DNA from: CBDCWA01 sp965223255
Lineage (GTDB): Bacteria; Pseudomonadota; Alphaproteobacteria; Rhizobiales; Hyphomicrobiaceae
Direction: 5' to 3'
NCBI GenBank assembly: GCA_965223255.1
Contig: CBDCWA010000004.1
Location: 1 to 64,000 of the forward strand
Length of the DNA: 64,000 nucleotides
Below, piece by piece: positions 51,730 to 59,769 of this stretch. The notes beneath the pieces are model-generated. The model searched no databases and was not told where the DNA came from. It worked only from the letters and a program-made list of their open reading frames with translations. The translations under genes were made by a program, and so were the position numbers. The stretch's first letter is position 1, and each line of letters begins with the position of its first letter.

Positions 51730-53038
51730 ACTGGAACCTCTCGCTCAGTATCTGTGCTGAAGGCACGCCCAATTCAATTAACGTGTCTTCGACGGTTTCC
51801 ATCATTGCACCTGGCCCGCAGAGAACAAAAAGCCAGTCCTTCATCTCTGCTCTATAGTGACGACGAATTAATGGAGCATCTATCAACCCGACTTCACCGG
51901 TCCAGCCAGGCTCCGGTTGGGAGACAGTCAAAACCACCTCCGTTCCGTGCTCAAGCGAAAGGTGATCAATCTCCTGTTTGGCGACAATTTGTTCCGCGGT
52001 CCGATTGCCGTATACAAGCAACGTAGGTCGCTCGTCTCTTTCGATACGCAGTTGGCGGAGGATGCCAATAAGCGGCGCTATTCCAACCCCCCCGGCGATT
52101 AGGGCAATGCCAGTCTCCCGGCGCCCGGCGGTGATCAGATTGCCATGCGGCCCATCGATGTAAGCCGGTGTGTTTGGCGCGATTTGTTCGATTGTGCGCG
52201 TGAAATCGCCTAACTCCTTGATGATGAATTCGAGCTGCGGGCCAGAAGATGGCGCTGAGGCGATTGAGAAAGGGTTCTCGCGAAGCGAAAAGACGCTGTT
52301 GCCGACGTTGAGCCAGACAAATTGGCCGGCGTTGTAAGCGATCCCATTATGTCCTACAGGCTCAATCGCAAGCGACCAGGTCTTAAGGCCAAGCGGCCGG
52401 ACTTGGCTAACGCGCCACGGCCGGCGCATTTGCCCAAGCGGTCGCACAATATAGACGTAAGCCAATGTCGTCATTGATAGAGCAAACATTGCAATCCACG
52501 TGTTTGCGAGCAGAGGATCAGCGCTATAACGTCCTGCGGTGAGCGTGTGATGCAGCACAAGGGCAGCAATCACGGCGGCGCCGATACCATGCATCAGTCG
52601 CCAGGTTTCATAACGGTAGTTAAGTCCCTCGCGACCGATCGACAGTACAATCAGGGTGACCAACAGGACCCAGCCCAAGATACCGGTACCTAGACTCCCA
52701 AGATCATGAGTAAGTGTCAGCTGACGGCTTGGGTCCCAGGGTAATTGAGGGTTGAACGGGGATTGGTAGAGGAAGGGATGAAGCAATGCTAGCGCGAGCG
52801 CCGTGCGCGCGAGAAGTTGGTGAAAACGCATGGTTACATCCATGCCAATCGTACGTGAGATTGTTCGGAAGCGACCCGAAAGCACGAACTCGACAAGGAT
52901 TATTGCGAATGCAAGCAGGCCAGCTCCTGTCGCAATTTCGTCCCAAAAGTTGCGGCCTGGGCGCGCGCCCAGCCAAGCAAGTAATAGCGGCGACAGCGTT
53001 ACGGATAAGTAGAGGGTGATGAGAACGATAGGTTTCAT
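51722..53038 (-). CDS. Ferric reductase-like transmembrane flavocytochrome
   Basis: 438 residues. The N-terminal half has six hydrophobic helices with histidines in paired helix positions (FHQLLARTALALALLHPFL, WRLMHGIGAAVIAALVLHH) that suit two hemes. The C-terminal half is an FNR-type FAD/NAD(P)H domain: ENPFSIASAP, YIDGPHG, LIAGGVGIAPLIGILRQL, FVLCGPGAM. It moves electrons from cytoplasmic NAD(P)H through heme to an acceptor such as ferric iron or oxygen. It overlaps the membrane-peptide gene at 51622. Confidence 0.88.
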   Translation of the reverse strand: MKPIVLITLYLSVTLSPLLLAWLGARPGRNFWDEIATGAGLLAFAIILVEFVLSGRFRTISRTIGMDVTMRFHQLLARTALALALLHPFLYQSPFNPQLPWDPSRQLTLTHDLGSLGTGILGWVLLVTLIVLSIGREGLNYRYETWRLMHGIGAAVIAALVLHHTLTAGRYSADPLLANTWIAMFALSMTTLAYVYIVRPLGQMRRPWRVSQVRPLGLKTWSLAIEPVGHNGIAYNAGQFVWLNVGNSVFSLRENPFSIASAPSSGPQLEFIIKELGDFTRTIEQIAPNTPAYIDGPHGNLITAGRRETGIALIAGGVGIAPLIGILRQLRIERDERPTLLVYGNRTAEQIVAKQEIDHLSLEHGTEVVLTVSQPEPGWTGEVGLIDAPLIRRHYRAEMKDWLFVLCGPGAMMETVEDTLIELGVPSAQILSERFQYD

Positions 53039-53176
53039 AGGCTTGGAAACTAACGCGGCATCTTCTCAACAACAAGCTTGCTATTCGGGCGTTATCAAAC
53101 GGGCAGGATATTAGTGCGAGTGCGGTCAACTTCAGTGTCGATTTCGTTTGCACCAAGGCGCTTTTTCCCACTAGCC

Positions 53177-54919
53177 TTACCTTTGTCCGCTTTCGTCAAC
53201 TGCAGATTGCTCCGACAGGCGGCGCTCTTCGATCATCTTCCGTGCTGCTTGGTCTGGGACACCAACCCCCATCAAGACCATCTCCCCTAATTGCAGGCTC
53301 GCCTCGATTGTTTCTGGTATGGCGTGGGTCGCGCCTTGGGCAATCAATCGAATTGCGTGCGCTTTATCGCGGGCACGCGCATATATGACAAGATTGGGCC
53401 AGTGGCGGCGCGCAATCTCGACGATTTGTTCTGCGGCATGCGGATTGTCCATTGTCACGACCAAGGCTGCAGCCTGGTCTAGACCAACTTTGCCCAGCAT
53501 TTCGGGTTGTCTCGCATCGCCGTAAAAGACACTGGAACCGGTCGCGCGGTACCTTGCGACCAATTCTGCATCAATATCGATGCCAACGTGCGTTAATTGT
53601 TGACCACTCAACAGGGCCCCGAGCATTTGGCCGACACGGCCATAACCTACAATTACAATGTGGCCCGAAAGTTCGGTTGGAATTGTCCTATCGCCGTTGT
53701 CTACAATCGCCTCACGGTCCTCGACCGCGCGGGCCAGAACGCGGGCAATCTGAGCCAGCGGCGGCGTGACGACCATCGTCAAACCAGCAAGGATCAGCAT
53801 GAATTGGGCCGTATCGTTTGGCAGCAGCCCCAAACCAAACGCAATTCCAATGATCAGAAATGCAAATTCGCCGGCCTGACCCAGGAGTAACCCGGATTCC
53901 AACGCCACGGCCCGCGGTTCATTTGACAATCGTGCCAATACATAAATGATCGAGCTCTTAATCAGGAATAAGCCGAAGACCGACGCGATCAGCCATAGCG
54001 GCTTGGCGAGCACTTGCGCAATGTCGATGCTCATGCCTACCGAGACAAAGAAAAGACCTAGCAGCAACCCCTTAAATGGCTCGATGTCGACTTCAATCTC
54101 GTGGCGATACTCCGTTTCGGCGAACAAAAGCCCGGCGAGAAATGCACCTAGTGCCATTGATAACCCAACTTGTTGGGTAAGGAGTGCCGTGCCGATGATA
54201 ACCAACAGAACAAGCGCCAGAAACATCTCACGACTGGCAGTGCTGCCAACGAAACGGAACACTGGTCTGATTAACAAGCGCCCGATCGCAAGGATCGTAA
54301 TCACAGCGATCAGCGCTTGACCAATTGACCAGGCAAATGCGGCCAGCACCGAGGCGTCGGTCTGCTTAGCAAAGGTACCCAATAAAAATAAGATCGGTAA
54401 TACGGCAAGGTCCTGACACAAGAGTATGGCGAAGCTCGTACGACCTGTTGCGGTACCGAGGCGGCGATTCTCGGTCAGCAATTGCATTACAATGGCTGTT
54501 GATGAAAGCGCGAACGCTGCCCCGAGCACAATTGCTGCGGTGAGAGTGTTGTCGAAGAAGGTGGCGATGACCGCGATAACTGTGCCGGTCACCAGAATTT
54601 GTGCACCGCCTAGGCCGAAGACCGGCCGCCGCATAGCCCATAGTCGTGTGATCGAGAGTTCGATCCCAATCATAAAGAGCAGGAATACAACACCCAACTC
54701 GGCTAAGGCGCGTACGCCGGCAATGTCCGTAATCAAAACATGTCGCAGCCAAGGCAGGGTATCTGCAAAGTGCGCCAGGCCATGCGGGCCGATTGCCAGT
54801 CCAACAACAAGAAAGCCGAAAACAGGACTAATTCCGAGGCGCCGGGCCAGCGGTACGATAATCCCCGCGGCGAAGAGAAATACCATCGCCTCCCGGAGAT
54901 CGATTGCCTCGATATGCAT
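53177..54919 (-). CDS. Kef-type K+/H+ antiporter (CPA2) with TrkA-N domain
   Basis: 580 residues. About twelve hydrophobic helices from residue 10 to 400 have the CPA2 pattern (GLAIGPHGLAHF, ALSSTAIVMQLL, GAFLAGLLFAETEYRHE). A RCK/TrkA-N Rossmann domain follows (HIVIVGYGRVGQMLGALL, GDARQPEMLGKVGLDQAAALVVTMDN). It is the KefB/KefC type of glutathione-gated or nucleotide-regulated potassium efflux. It is monocistronic. The C-terminal end is short beyond RCK-N, so no RCK-C is present. Confidence 0.93.
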   Translation of the reverse strand: MHIEAIDLREAMVFLFAAGIIVPLARRLGISPVFGFLVVGLAIGPHGLAHFADTLPWLRHVLITDIAGVRALAELGVVFLLFMIGIELSITRLWAMRRPVFGLGGAQILVTGTVIAVIATFFDNTLTAAIVLGAAFALSSTAIVMQLLTENRRLGTATGRTSFAILLCQDLAVLPILFLLGTFAKQTDASVLAAFAWSIGQALIAVITILAIGRLLIRPVFRFVGSTASREMFLALVLLVIIGTALLTQQVGLSMALGAFLAGLLFAETEYRHEIEVDIEPFKGLLLGLFFVSVGMSIDIAQVLAKPLWLIASVFGLFLIKSSIIYVLARLSNEPRAVALESGLLLGQAGEFAFLIIGIAFGLGLLPNDTAQFMLILAGLTMVVTPPLAQIARVLARAVEDREAIVDNGDRTIPTELSGHIVIVGYGRVGQMLGALLSGQQLTHVGIDIDAELVARYRATGSSVFYGDARQPEMLGKVGLDQAAALVVTMDNPHAAEQIVEIARRHWPNLVIYARARDKAHAIRLIAQGATHAIPETIEASLQLGEMVLMGVGVPDQAARKMIEERRLSEQSAVDESGQR

Positions 54920-55611
54920 GGAGTCCTTTTTTGCCTAGGGTCCTGCTTTTTTGTAACGCATGTCTGATATGTCAGGCAATTCCGGGGTGGCATCTTTCAA
55001 CATCTCGAAGTTCGGCGGCGCGATCCGCTGATCGAAGTGTGCGCCAGATTGTTTGCCTGCTGCCGTCGTCGCTATGTCCGGTCTGCACCAGGTTTTAGCA
55101 GCCCCCAAGGTCCTTCGCTCGCCACACGTCGCCCTGCAGCAATGGGACCTCCGGTTCCGCTTTGCCTCTCAGCGGCGGACAACACCGAACGCTGCGTCGC
55201 GCCTTGTGGTCGGTTATCTGTGCCGGTCCGGGGCGGAGAAAATGCAGCCCGGGATTTCACTTAAGTTGCGCGATGTGACACGTCGATGAAGTTACCTTCT
55301 GCCTCACTCCTTGAGACCCGAGATCGCCGTGCGCGATGCCAGGGTTTGCGAACGGCCAGTGGTGGCTAGCGAAATCCTTAGCGTAAGGCCGCCAGCGCAT
55401 CTGCCACCGATGTCGGCATGCGGGATGGCTCGACACGGGCACAGCCTAGCGCTGCGCTAACGTCACCTCAGGACCCAGGAACGGGGCCTCAAAGAGCGGT
55501 GGTATAGGTGCTAGGGTGCGACTTGTCGTGTCAATTGGCTCATTAGGCCTTTACTGAAGTTTTGATCCTGTGCTTTGCAATCGGGCGGTTTGCCAAAATC
55601 GGAGATTGAGC
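54920..55611. other. Long intergenic stretch
   Basis: 690 bp with no convincing gene. A few plus and minus frames exceed 60 codons but look non-coding. No clear repeat, tRNA or hairpin was found. The promoter of the secreted protein at 55612 should lie at the right end. Confidence 0.4.
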
Positions 55612-56067
55612 ATGAGGAAGATGTCTTTAATTGCTGTAATAGCGGCAGGTTTTATGATTTCACTTCCCACATATAGCGTTGCGGACGTACTGGAAAACTT
55701 GGAGTATCTAAGGGACCTGCGCGGCGACGACAATGTAACGCATAGACGGTCAAGCCGTTCCCGTGGCGCTCCTGCACCCTCCCGATACAGCGGGGGTGGT
55801 GATGTTGGCCCACGGCCGCGAAAATGGTGTGGCTGGTGGATGCGGACCCAATACGGCGGTGGCCCGGAATTCAACGTGGCTTGGAATTGGCGCAAATATG
55901 GTCGTCCAGTTCAACCGCAGGTCGGCGCAATTGTGGTGTGGCGTCACCACGTGGGAATTATTACGGGCCGCGCGGCAAATGGCAGATGGATCGTAAAGTC
56001 CGGCAATGATGGCGGTCGGGTAAGAGAGCGCCCACGCTCGGTCAGGGGGGCGATATTCAGGATGTAG
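55612..56067 (+). CDS. Exported small NlpC/P60- or CHAP-like protein
   Basis: 151 residues from the ATG at 55612 (GGAGATTGAGC upstream). The signal peptide runs to about SVADV. A disordered RS-rich linker (THRRSSRSRGAP) precedes the domain with KWCGWWMRTQYGG, in which the cysteine is in the position of a papain-like nucleophile, and VGAIVVWRHHVGIITG with the paired histidine. This order resembles the TIGR02594/NlpC-P60 group that cuts cell-wall peptides. Whether it is active is uncertain. It is followed by a minus-strand TolC gene. Confidence 0.6.
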   Translation: MRKMSLIAVIAAGFMISLPTYSVADVLENLEYLRDLRGDDNVTHRRSSRSRGAPAPSRYSGGGDVGPRPRKWCGWWMRTQYGGGPEFNVAWNWRKYGRPVQPQVGAIVVWRHHVGIITGRAANGRWIVKSGNDGGRVRERPRSVRGAIFRM

Positions 56068-56253
56068 TTTAATGCGGCCAGCGCCATGGCCAAAACTGCC
56101 GATTGGGCCCTTACACACTGATAGCTATCGAGGGCCCGGCTCAGGGCGCTGAAGGGCCCATCCCCTTGCAGCGCTTCCTAGCCTGCAACACTCGGTGCGC
56201 AGTACTTTTTTGCTCCGCAGCGAATTGCCCCAACTCTGAGGGATCTTGCATCC

Positions 56254-57684
56254 TTACTTGATCAAGATTGTACGCCAGGGATTTTTGGAGCGGTCCGGAG
56301 AATAGCGCCTTTGCGTCTCAGCTTTTGGAGTAGGTGGTACTTTGGCTTGTTTGCGTGCATAAGCCTTTGACGCGCGCGGGTGTTTGAGGCGAAGCGCCTT
56401 TACGAGTTTGCCTGTCGACGCCAAGATTCGATAGGTTGCGAATTCACGGGCATAATATGACGTTTCCGCAAGAGTCCTTGTATTGATATACGTGTTCTGT
56501 GCAGACAGAACGTCAAGAAGCGTTCTGCGACCCGCTCTGAACTGTTCCAGGTATGCCGAAACGACATTTTTTCCGGCTTTCTGCTGATCTCTGAGAACAG
56601 GAAATAAACGCCGCTGGCGCACACGTACATTCCATGCAGAGCGAAGCGCTTCTTCCACTTCTCTTTGAACGGTATGCAGCCTCATCCTTGCTTCACTTGC
56701 ACGGCGGATCTGTTCTTGTTCGTTCGCCTTGTCGATGCCGCCGTTATATAGATTCCATTTCAGCACCACGCGGCCCCGGTAGTCTTCCGTGCGCCGTTCA
56801 GCACCGTCTAGATCCTCACCGGCCCGCGCTCTGCCCTCAAGAAACAATTCCGGGTAGTATTTTGATTTGGCGGCCTTGATGAGTGCCGTGGCCGAATCCA
56901 GATCCGCTTTAGCCAGCTTAATGCGCGGATTGCTTTTGCGCGCAATTCCAATTGCCGTATCAAGTGACCTCGGGAGCGTGCGGGCGAGCCGAGGATGCCT
57001 TCGCAATCGAGAGGGCGGCTGAGCGACAAGCTTGAAAAACTTTATTCGCGCCTCTTGCCATGCCTGTTGCGCTTCGACGATCCGTGCCTGGGCCGCCTTG
57101 ACGCGTTCCTTCGCCTGCTCATTGTCAGCTTTGGTATATGTGCCCCCACTTAGCCCGCGAGAAATCTGTGACGCGACACGTCGATGAAATCGCAAATTCT
57201 CTCGGGCAATGCCCAAAATCCGGGTCTGGAGCAGAATTTCCAAATATTCCTTGGATACGGCAAGAGCAATAAACTCAGAACGCTCGTAAACTCTGTTGGA
57301 AGCGCCGTCCACTCGTGCGGCCTGCCGCTCTACCTCAGCGCGCCGCGCAAATCCTTTGAACAAGGTCCAAGACGCGATCCCTTCAACTTGGCCGGGATAC
57401 AACCGCTTGTTTTCTCGATTAACGGCTCTGCGAGATGGGTTATCCAACTTGCGGGCACCATACCGTGCTTCCAAATCCACACGTGGCAGGAAGAGGCCGC
57501 GCGCCTGGCGCAATTCAAATTCAATTGCCTTACGATTTTCAATCGCTTGGCCTATTTCGGGATTTGAATCTAAGGCGATGGAAACCGCCTGTGATAGATC
57601 AATTGCGGTGGCCTGTTGAACGAAGAGTCCGGCACTAAGCGCCCCCGCAGCCGCAATACGCAACCCACTACACCAAACTCGCAC
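56254..57684 (-). CDS. tolC: TolC family outer-membrane factor
   Basis: 476 residues with a signal peptide ending near QQATAID, then two repeats of the TolC outer-membrane-efflux fold: long amphipathic helices (ALDSNPEIGQAIENRKAIEF, RASEARMRLHTVQREVEEALRSAWN) and strand segments. QLRRASxxGG-type turns and YRILASTGKLVKAL at the end are typical. It forms the outer-membrane duct of a type I secretion or efflux system. The adhesin and LapG-like gene next door suggest it exports the adhesin; no ABC transporter or HlyD gene lies in the window. The C-terminal tail is basic. Confidence 0.9.
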   Translation of the reverse strand: MRVWCSGLRIAAAGALSAGLFVQQATAIDLSQAVSIALDSNPEIGQAIENRKAIEFELRQARGLFLPRVDLEARYGARKLDNPSRRAVNRENKRLYPGQVEGIASWTLFKGFARRAEVERQAARVDGASNRVYERSEFIALAVSKEYLEILLQTRILGIARENLRFHRRVASQISRGLSGGTYTKADNEQAKERVKAAQARIVEAQQAWQEARIKFFKLVAQPPSRLRRHPRLARTLPRSLDTAIGIARKSNPRIKLAKADLDSATALIKAAKSKYYPELFLEGRARAGEDLDGAERRTEDYRGRVVLKWNLYNGGIDKANEQEQIRRASEARMRLHTVQREVEEALRSAWNVRVRQRRLFPVLRDQQKAGKNVVSAYLEQFRAGRRTLLDVLSAQNTYINTRTLAETSYYAREFATYRILASTGKLVKALRLKHPRASKAYARKQAKVPPTPKAETQRRYSPDRSKNPWRTILIK

Positions 57685-57685
57685 A

Positions 57686-57793
57686 ATACCCTCCGACGTT
57701 TAAAACGCAGACGTCGATTACAAAATCATTACACTCAAAACACGCAAAACTATCATTATCTCACAAACGTCGTAACCTTAATTCACGGGAGCC
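57686..57793 (-). repeat. Promoter repeat, copy A (next to tolC)
   Basis: On the plus strand this runs from ATACCCTCCGACGT through an ACGTCG dyad partner (57694-57716) and ends CGTAACCTTAATTCACGGGAG. Copy B has the same landmarks 111-112 bp to the right, with a diverged middle. Confidence 0.65.
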
Positions 57794-57797
57794 CTCA

Positions 57798-57905
57798 ATA
57801 CCCTTCGACGTTCAAAATACAGACGTCGGCCACAGAACTCAGAACTTGGAACTCACGTAACTTTAGTTAACTCATTTATGTCGTAACCTTAATTTACCGG
57901 GAGCG
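57798..57905 (-). repeat. Promoter repeat, copy B
   Basis: Same order of landmarks as copy A: ATACCCTTCGACGT, ACGTCG (57823-57828), TCGTAACCTTAATTTACCGGGAG. The 11-base loop in the hairpin and the TTAAGGTTACGAC element are conserved while the middle is diverged, which suggests the two ends are what is being kept. Confidence 0.65.
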
Positions 57906-58072
57906 CACAGACTTTTCGATGCCGCACAATTTTTCGCGGCCAAAGTGTGGCGAAACTATCACGAGATAGGGGCGGGGCCAGCGTTTGCAGGCGTACAAAT
58001 CTGGCTTTTCTAACACTCGTTGAGAAACGGTGTAACCTTCCAAAGCATAAATTATTGATTTTATTGAATCTA

Positions 58073-59266
58073 CTACTGGGTAGCTATCATTAATCGGCGG
58101 CGATATTTTTTGTCCGCGGCACGACGAATGGGTTTGGAATGTATCCAAGATCCAAACGCATTGATCGAGGCAATAGCTCGATAGTCAGTCAGTTCATGAT
58201 CATGCTTCACTCTGCGGTGCCTATTGTCGAGTACGAGCCAGTTATCTCCATACCTTAATACCAATACGGCATGGTGCTTCTTGCTGTCAGCTGGATCCAC
58301 CACGACTACAAACATATCCCGCGCGTTGAACCCGAGTTGCACCAAAAACCACATTTTTAAAAGGGCGTAATCCTCGCAGTCACCCCGGCGCTTGGTCATC
58401 ACCTCAATTGGGTCAGCCCATTCGTCGGTGTAATCTCCATTGGCTATATCGTCTTGATACCGGATAAGTGAGTTTATCTTGTCGTTCACGAACGTGATAC
58501 GCTCACGACGGTCGATGAGCTCTCCAGCGGCAAGCAATATATCCCGCCATTCCTGCTGAACTTCAGGCAAACAACCCATCTCTTCGACGGCGATGCAGAT
58601 GCCGGTGCCAGAATGAAACCGATTGGAAATGATCTTCGTTGCCGAATTGAACAACGGCATATTGGGCATGCTGACAGCCATAGTGCCGAAGAGTTGGTAA
58701 GGTCGTGTCCCGCGAAGCTTTAAGTCAGGTGTCTGTTGTATGTCGGCTGCAAGATCCAGAGCCGGCTGACTGAGCGTGGATGCTGCTTTTTTCTGTTGTT
58801 TTCTCGAGGATAGACGGCCCCTGCTTTGTACAGAAGATTGATCTCGGTCTCGGGTCGTAATCTGCGTGTCACCCAGCGTATTAGGGGCCATATGAATCGA
58901 GGCAAACTCTGCGGGTGCTGGAACCGACCAGTTGCCCCCAAGAAGGCTGATTTCATGAGGGGATCGAAAGCGGTAGGTCCATTCGAATGTTCCTTCAGGG
59001 TCTGACCTAATTCCCAGTACCCCGAATTCGCCTCTAACCACGCAGCACTCGGCTGAATTCCCTGCCGTTTTCGTGCCCACGAGAGGACCGGATTTGTTAA
59101 CTTGGGCAACATGAAGAAAGTTGTCTGGACCGCGAATTGGCGCCTCAAGCCCAAGATTCTGATGGCCGGCGCGGGCCGGGTGCAAAATGACGCCGATTAA
59201 CAGAGCAAGAATTGCCCAAAACCTGCCCCGTGTTTTGAGGTGCTCAGTACTGGATGCCCATTTCAT
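58073..59266 (-). CDS. LapG-like (BTLCP) transglutaminase-like cysteine peptidase
   Basis: 397 residues from the ATG at 59266, which has GGAGGG nine bases upstream; the frame runs to 59296. The signal anchor (FWAILALLIGVILHPARAG) precedes about 170 residues without a recognised domain, then the BTLCP domain from about 215: EEMGCLPEVQQEWRD, INSLIRYQDD, and the catalytic triad with Cys297 in RRGDCEDYALLK, His in KHHAVLVLRY and Asp in VLDNRHRRV. LapG proteases release LapA-type adhesins by cutting near a di-alanine site when c-di-GMP falls. Its gene is divergent from just such an adhesin. The long N-terminal part is unusual for LapG. Confidence 0.87.
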   Translation of the reverse strand: MKWASSTEHLKTRGRFWAILALLIGVILHPARAGHQNLGLEAPIRGPDNFLHVAQVNKSGPLVGTKTAGNSAECCVVRGEFGVLGIRSDPEGTFEWTYRFRSPHEISLLGGNWSVPAPAEFASIHMAPNTLGDTQITTRDRDQSSVQSRGRLSSRKQQKKAASTLSQPALDLAADIQQTPDLKLRGTRPYQLFGTMAVSMPNMPLFNSATKIISNRFHSGTGICIAVEEMGCLPEVQQEWRDILLAAGELIDRRERITFVNDKINSLIRYQDDIANGDYTDEWADPIEVMTKRRGDCEDYALLKMWFLVQLGFNARDMFVVVVDPADSKKHHAVLVLRYGDNWLVLDNRHRRVKHDHELTDYRAIASINAFGSWIHSKPIRRAADKKYRRRLMIATQ

Positions 59267-59607
59267 GGACAATGACCCTCCGTTTAGGAGAGTCATCGCA
59301 TCACGAGGTTACCAAACGGCTGCTTCTGGCCGTTTATCGATTGAGATGCTCAATCAGAACTTGATGTAATCATTACAATTTTAGAAGTATCCGCTGCAGT
59401 GATTGCGCCGCTGGAAAAATGCCACATTGGGCAAGGTTGCCCGTCCATCAAATCAGGGTCTAAGCTGGTGGCACGTTAAGATCCTAGTCCTCTCGCGGGG
59501 CGGCGTCCTCTTGGAAGGAGCCCTGTCCACGACCAAACTCCAGCCTCAACAAGCCGCTGTAGTCAAAGCAACAGGGTATTAACTATTTTGCAGTCAACCC
59601 ACCCTGG

Positions 59608-59623
59608 GCATACCATGGTATGC
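59608..59623. promoter_or_regulatory. Perfect 16-bp palindrome upstream of adhesin
   Basis: GCATACCATGGTATGC lies about 150 bp before the adhesin start and has no spacer, so it is a protein-binding-site candidate rather than a hairpin. TTTT follows it. Confidence 0.45.
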
Positions 59624-59654
59624 TTTTGCTCAATATTTGTAGTTGTTTTCCACT

Positions 59655-59669
59655 GATTTCTTAGAAATC
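59655..59669. promoter_or_regulatory. GATTTC-TTA-GAAATC dyad upstream of adhesin
   Basis: 6-bp arms with 3-bp spacer, about 100 bp before the adhesin start. Possibly a second operator half of the same control region as the 16-bp palindrome. Confidence 0.35.
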
Positions 59670-59769
59670 TTAACGCTAGTTTAACACCCGTACGATTCTG
59701 GCGCGTTTTTGATTTGTCGGAGAGTTGGTCGGGGATTTCGTTGTTTTACGGCGTTCTGGAGTTTGCGTT

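Larger units (their letters stand above)
57685..58072. other. tolC promoter region with duplicated 111-bp block
   Basis: 388 bp between the tolC start and the end of the LapG-like gene. It contains two tandem copies of a block with a CGACGT/ACGTCG hairpin and a TTAAGGTTACGAC element (minus strand), listed as repeats. A further GTAACCTT lies near 58031. No gene. Confidence 0.6.
59267..59769. other. Divergent promoter region between LapG-like gene and adhesin
   Basis: Over 500 bp without a gene. It holds a 16-bp palindrome (59608-59623) and a GATTTC/GAAATC dyad (59655-59669), both on the adhesin side, and the promoters of both genes. Confidence 0.6.
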
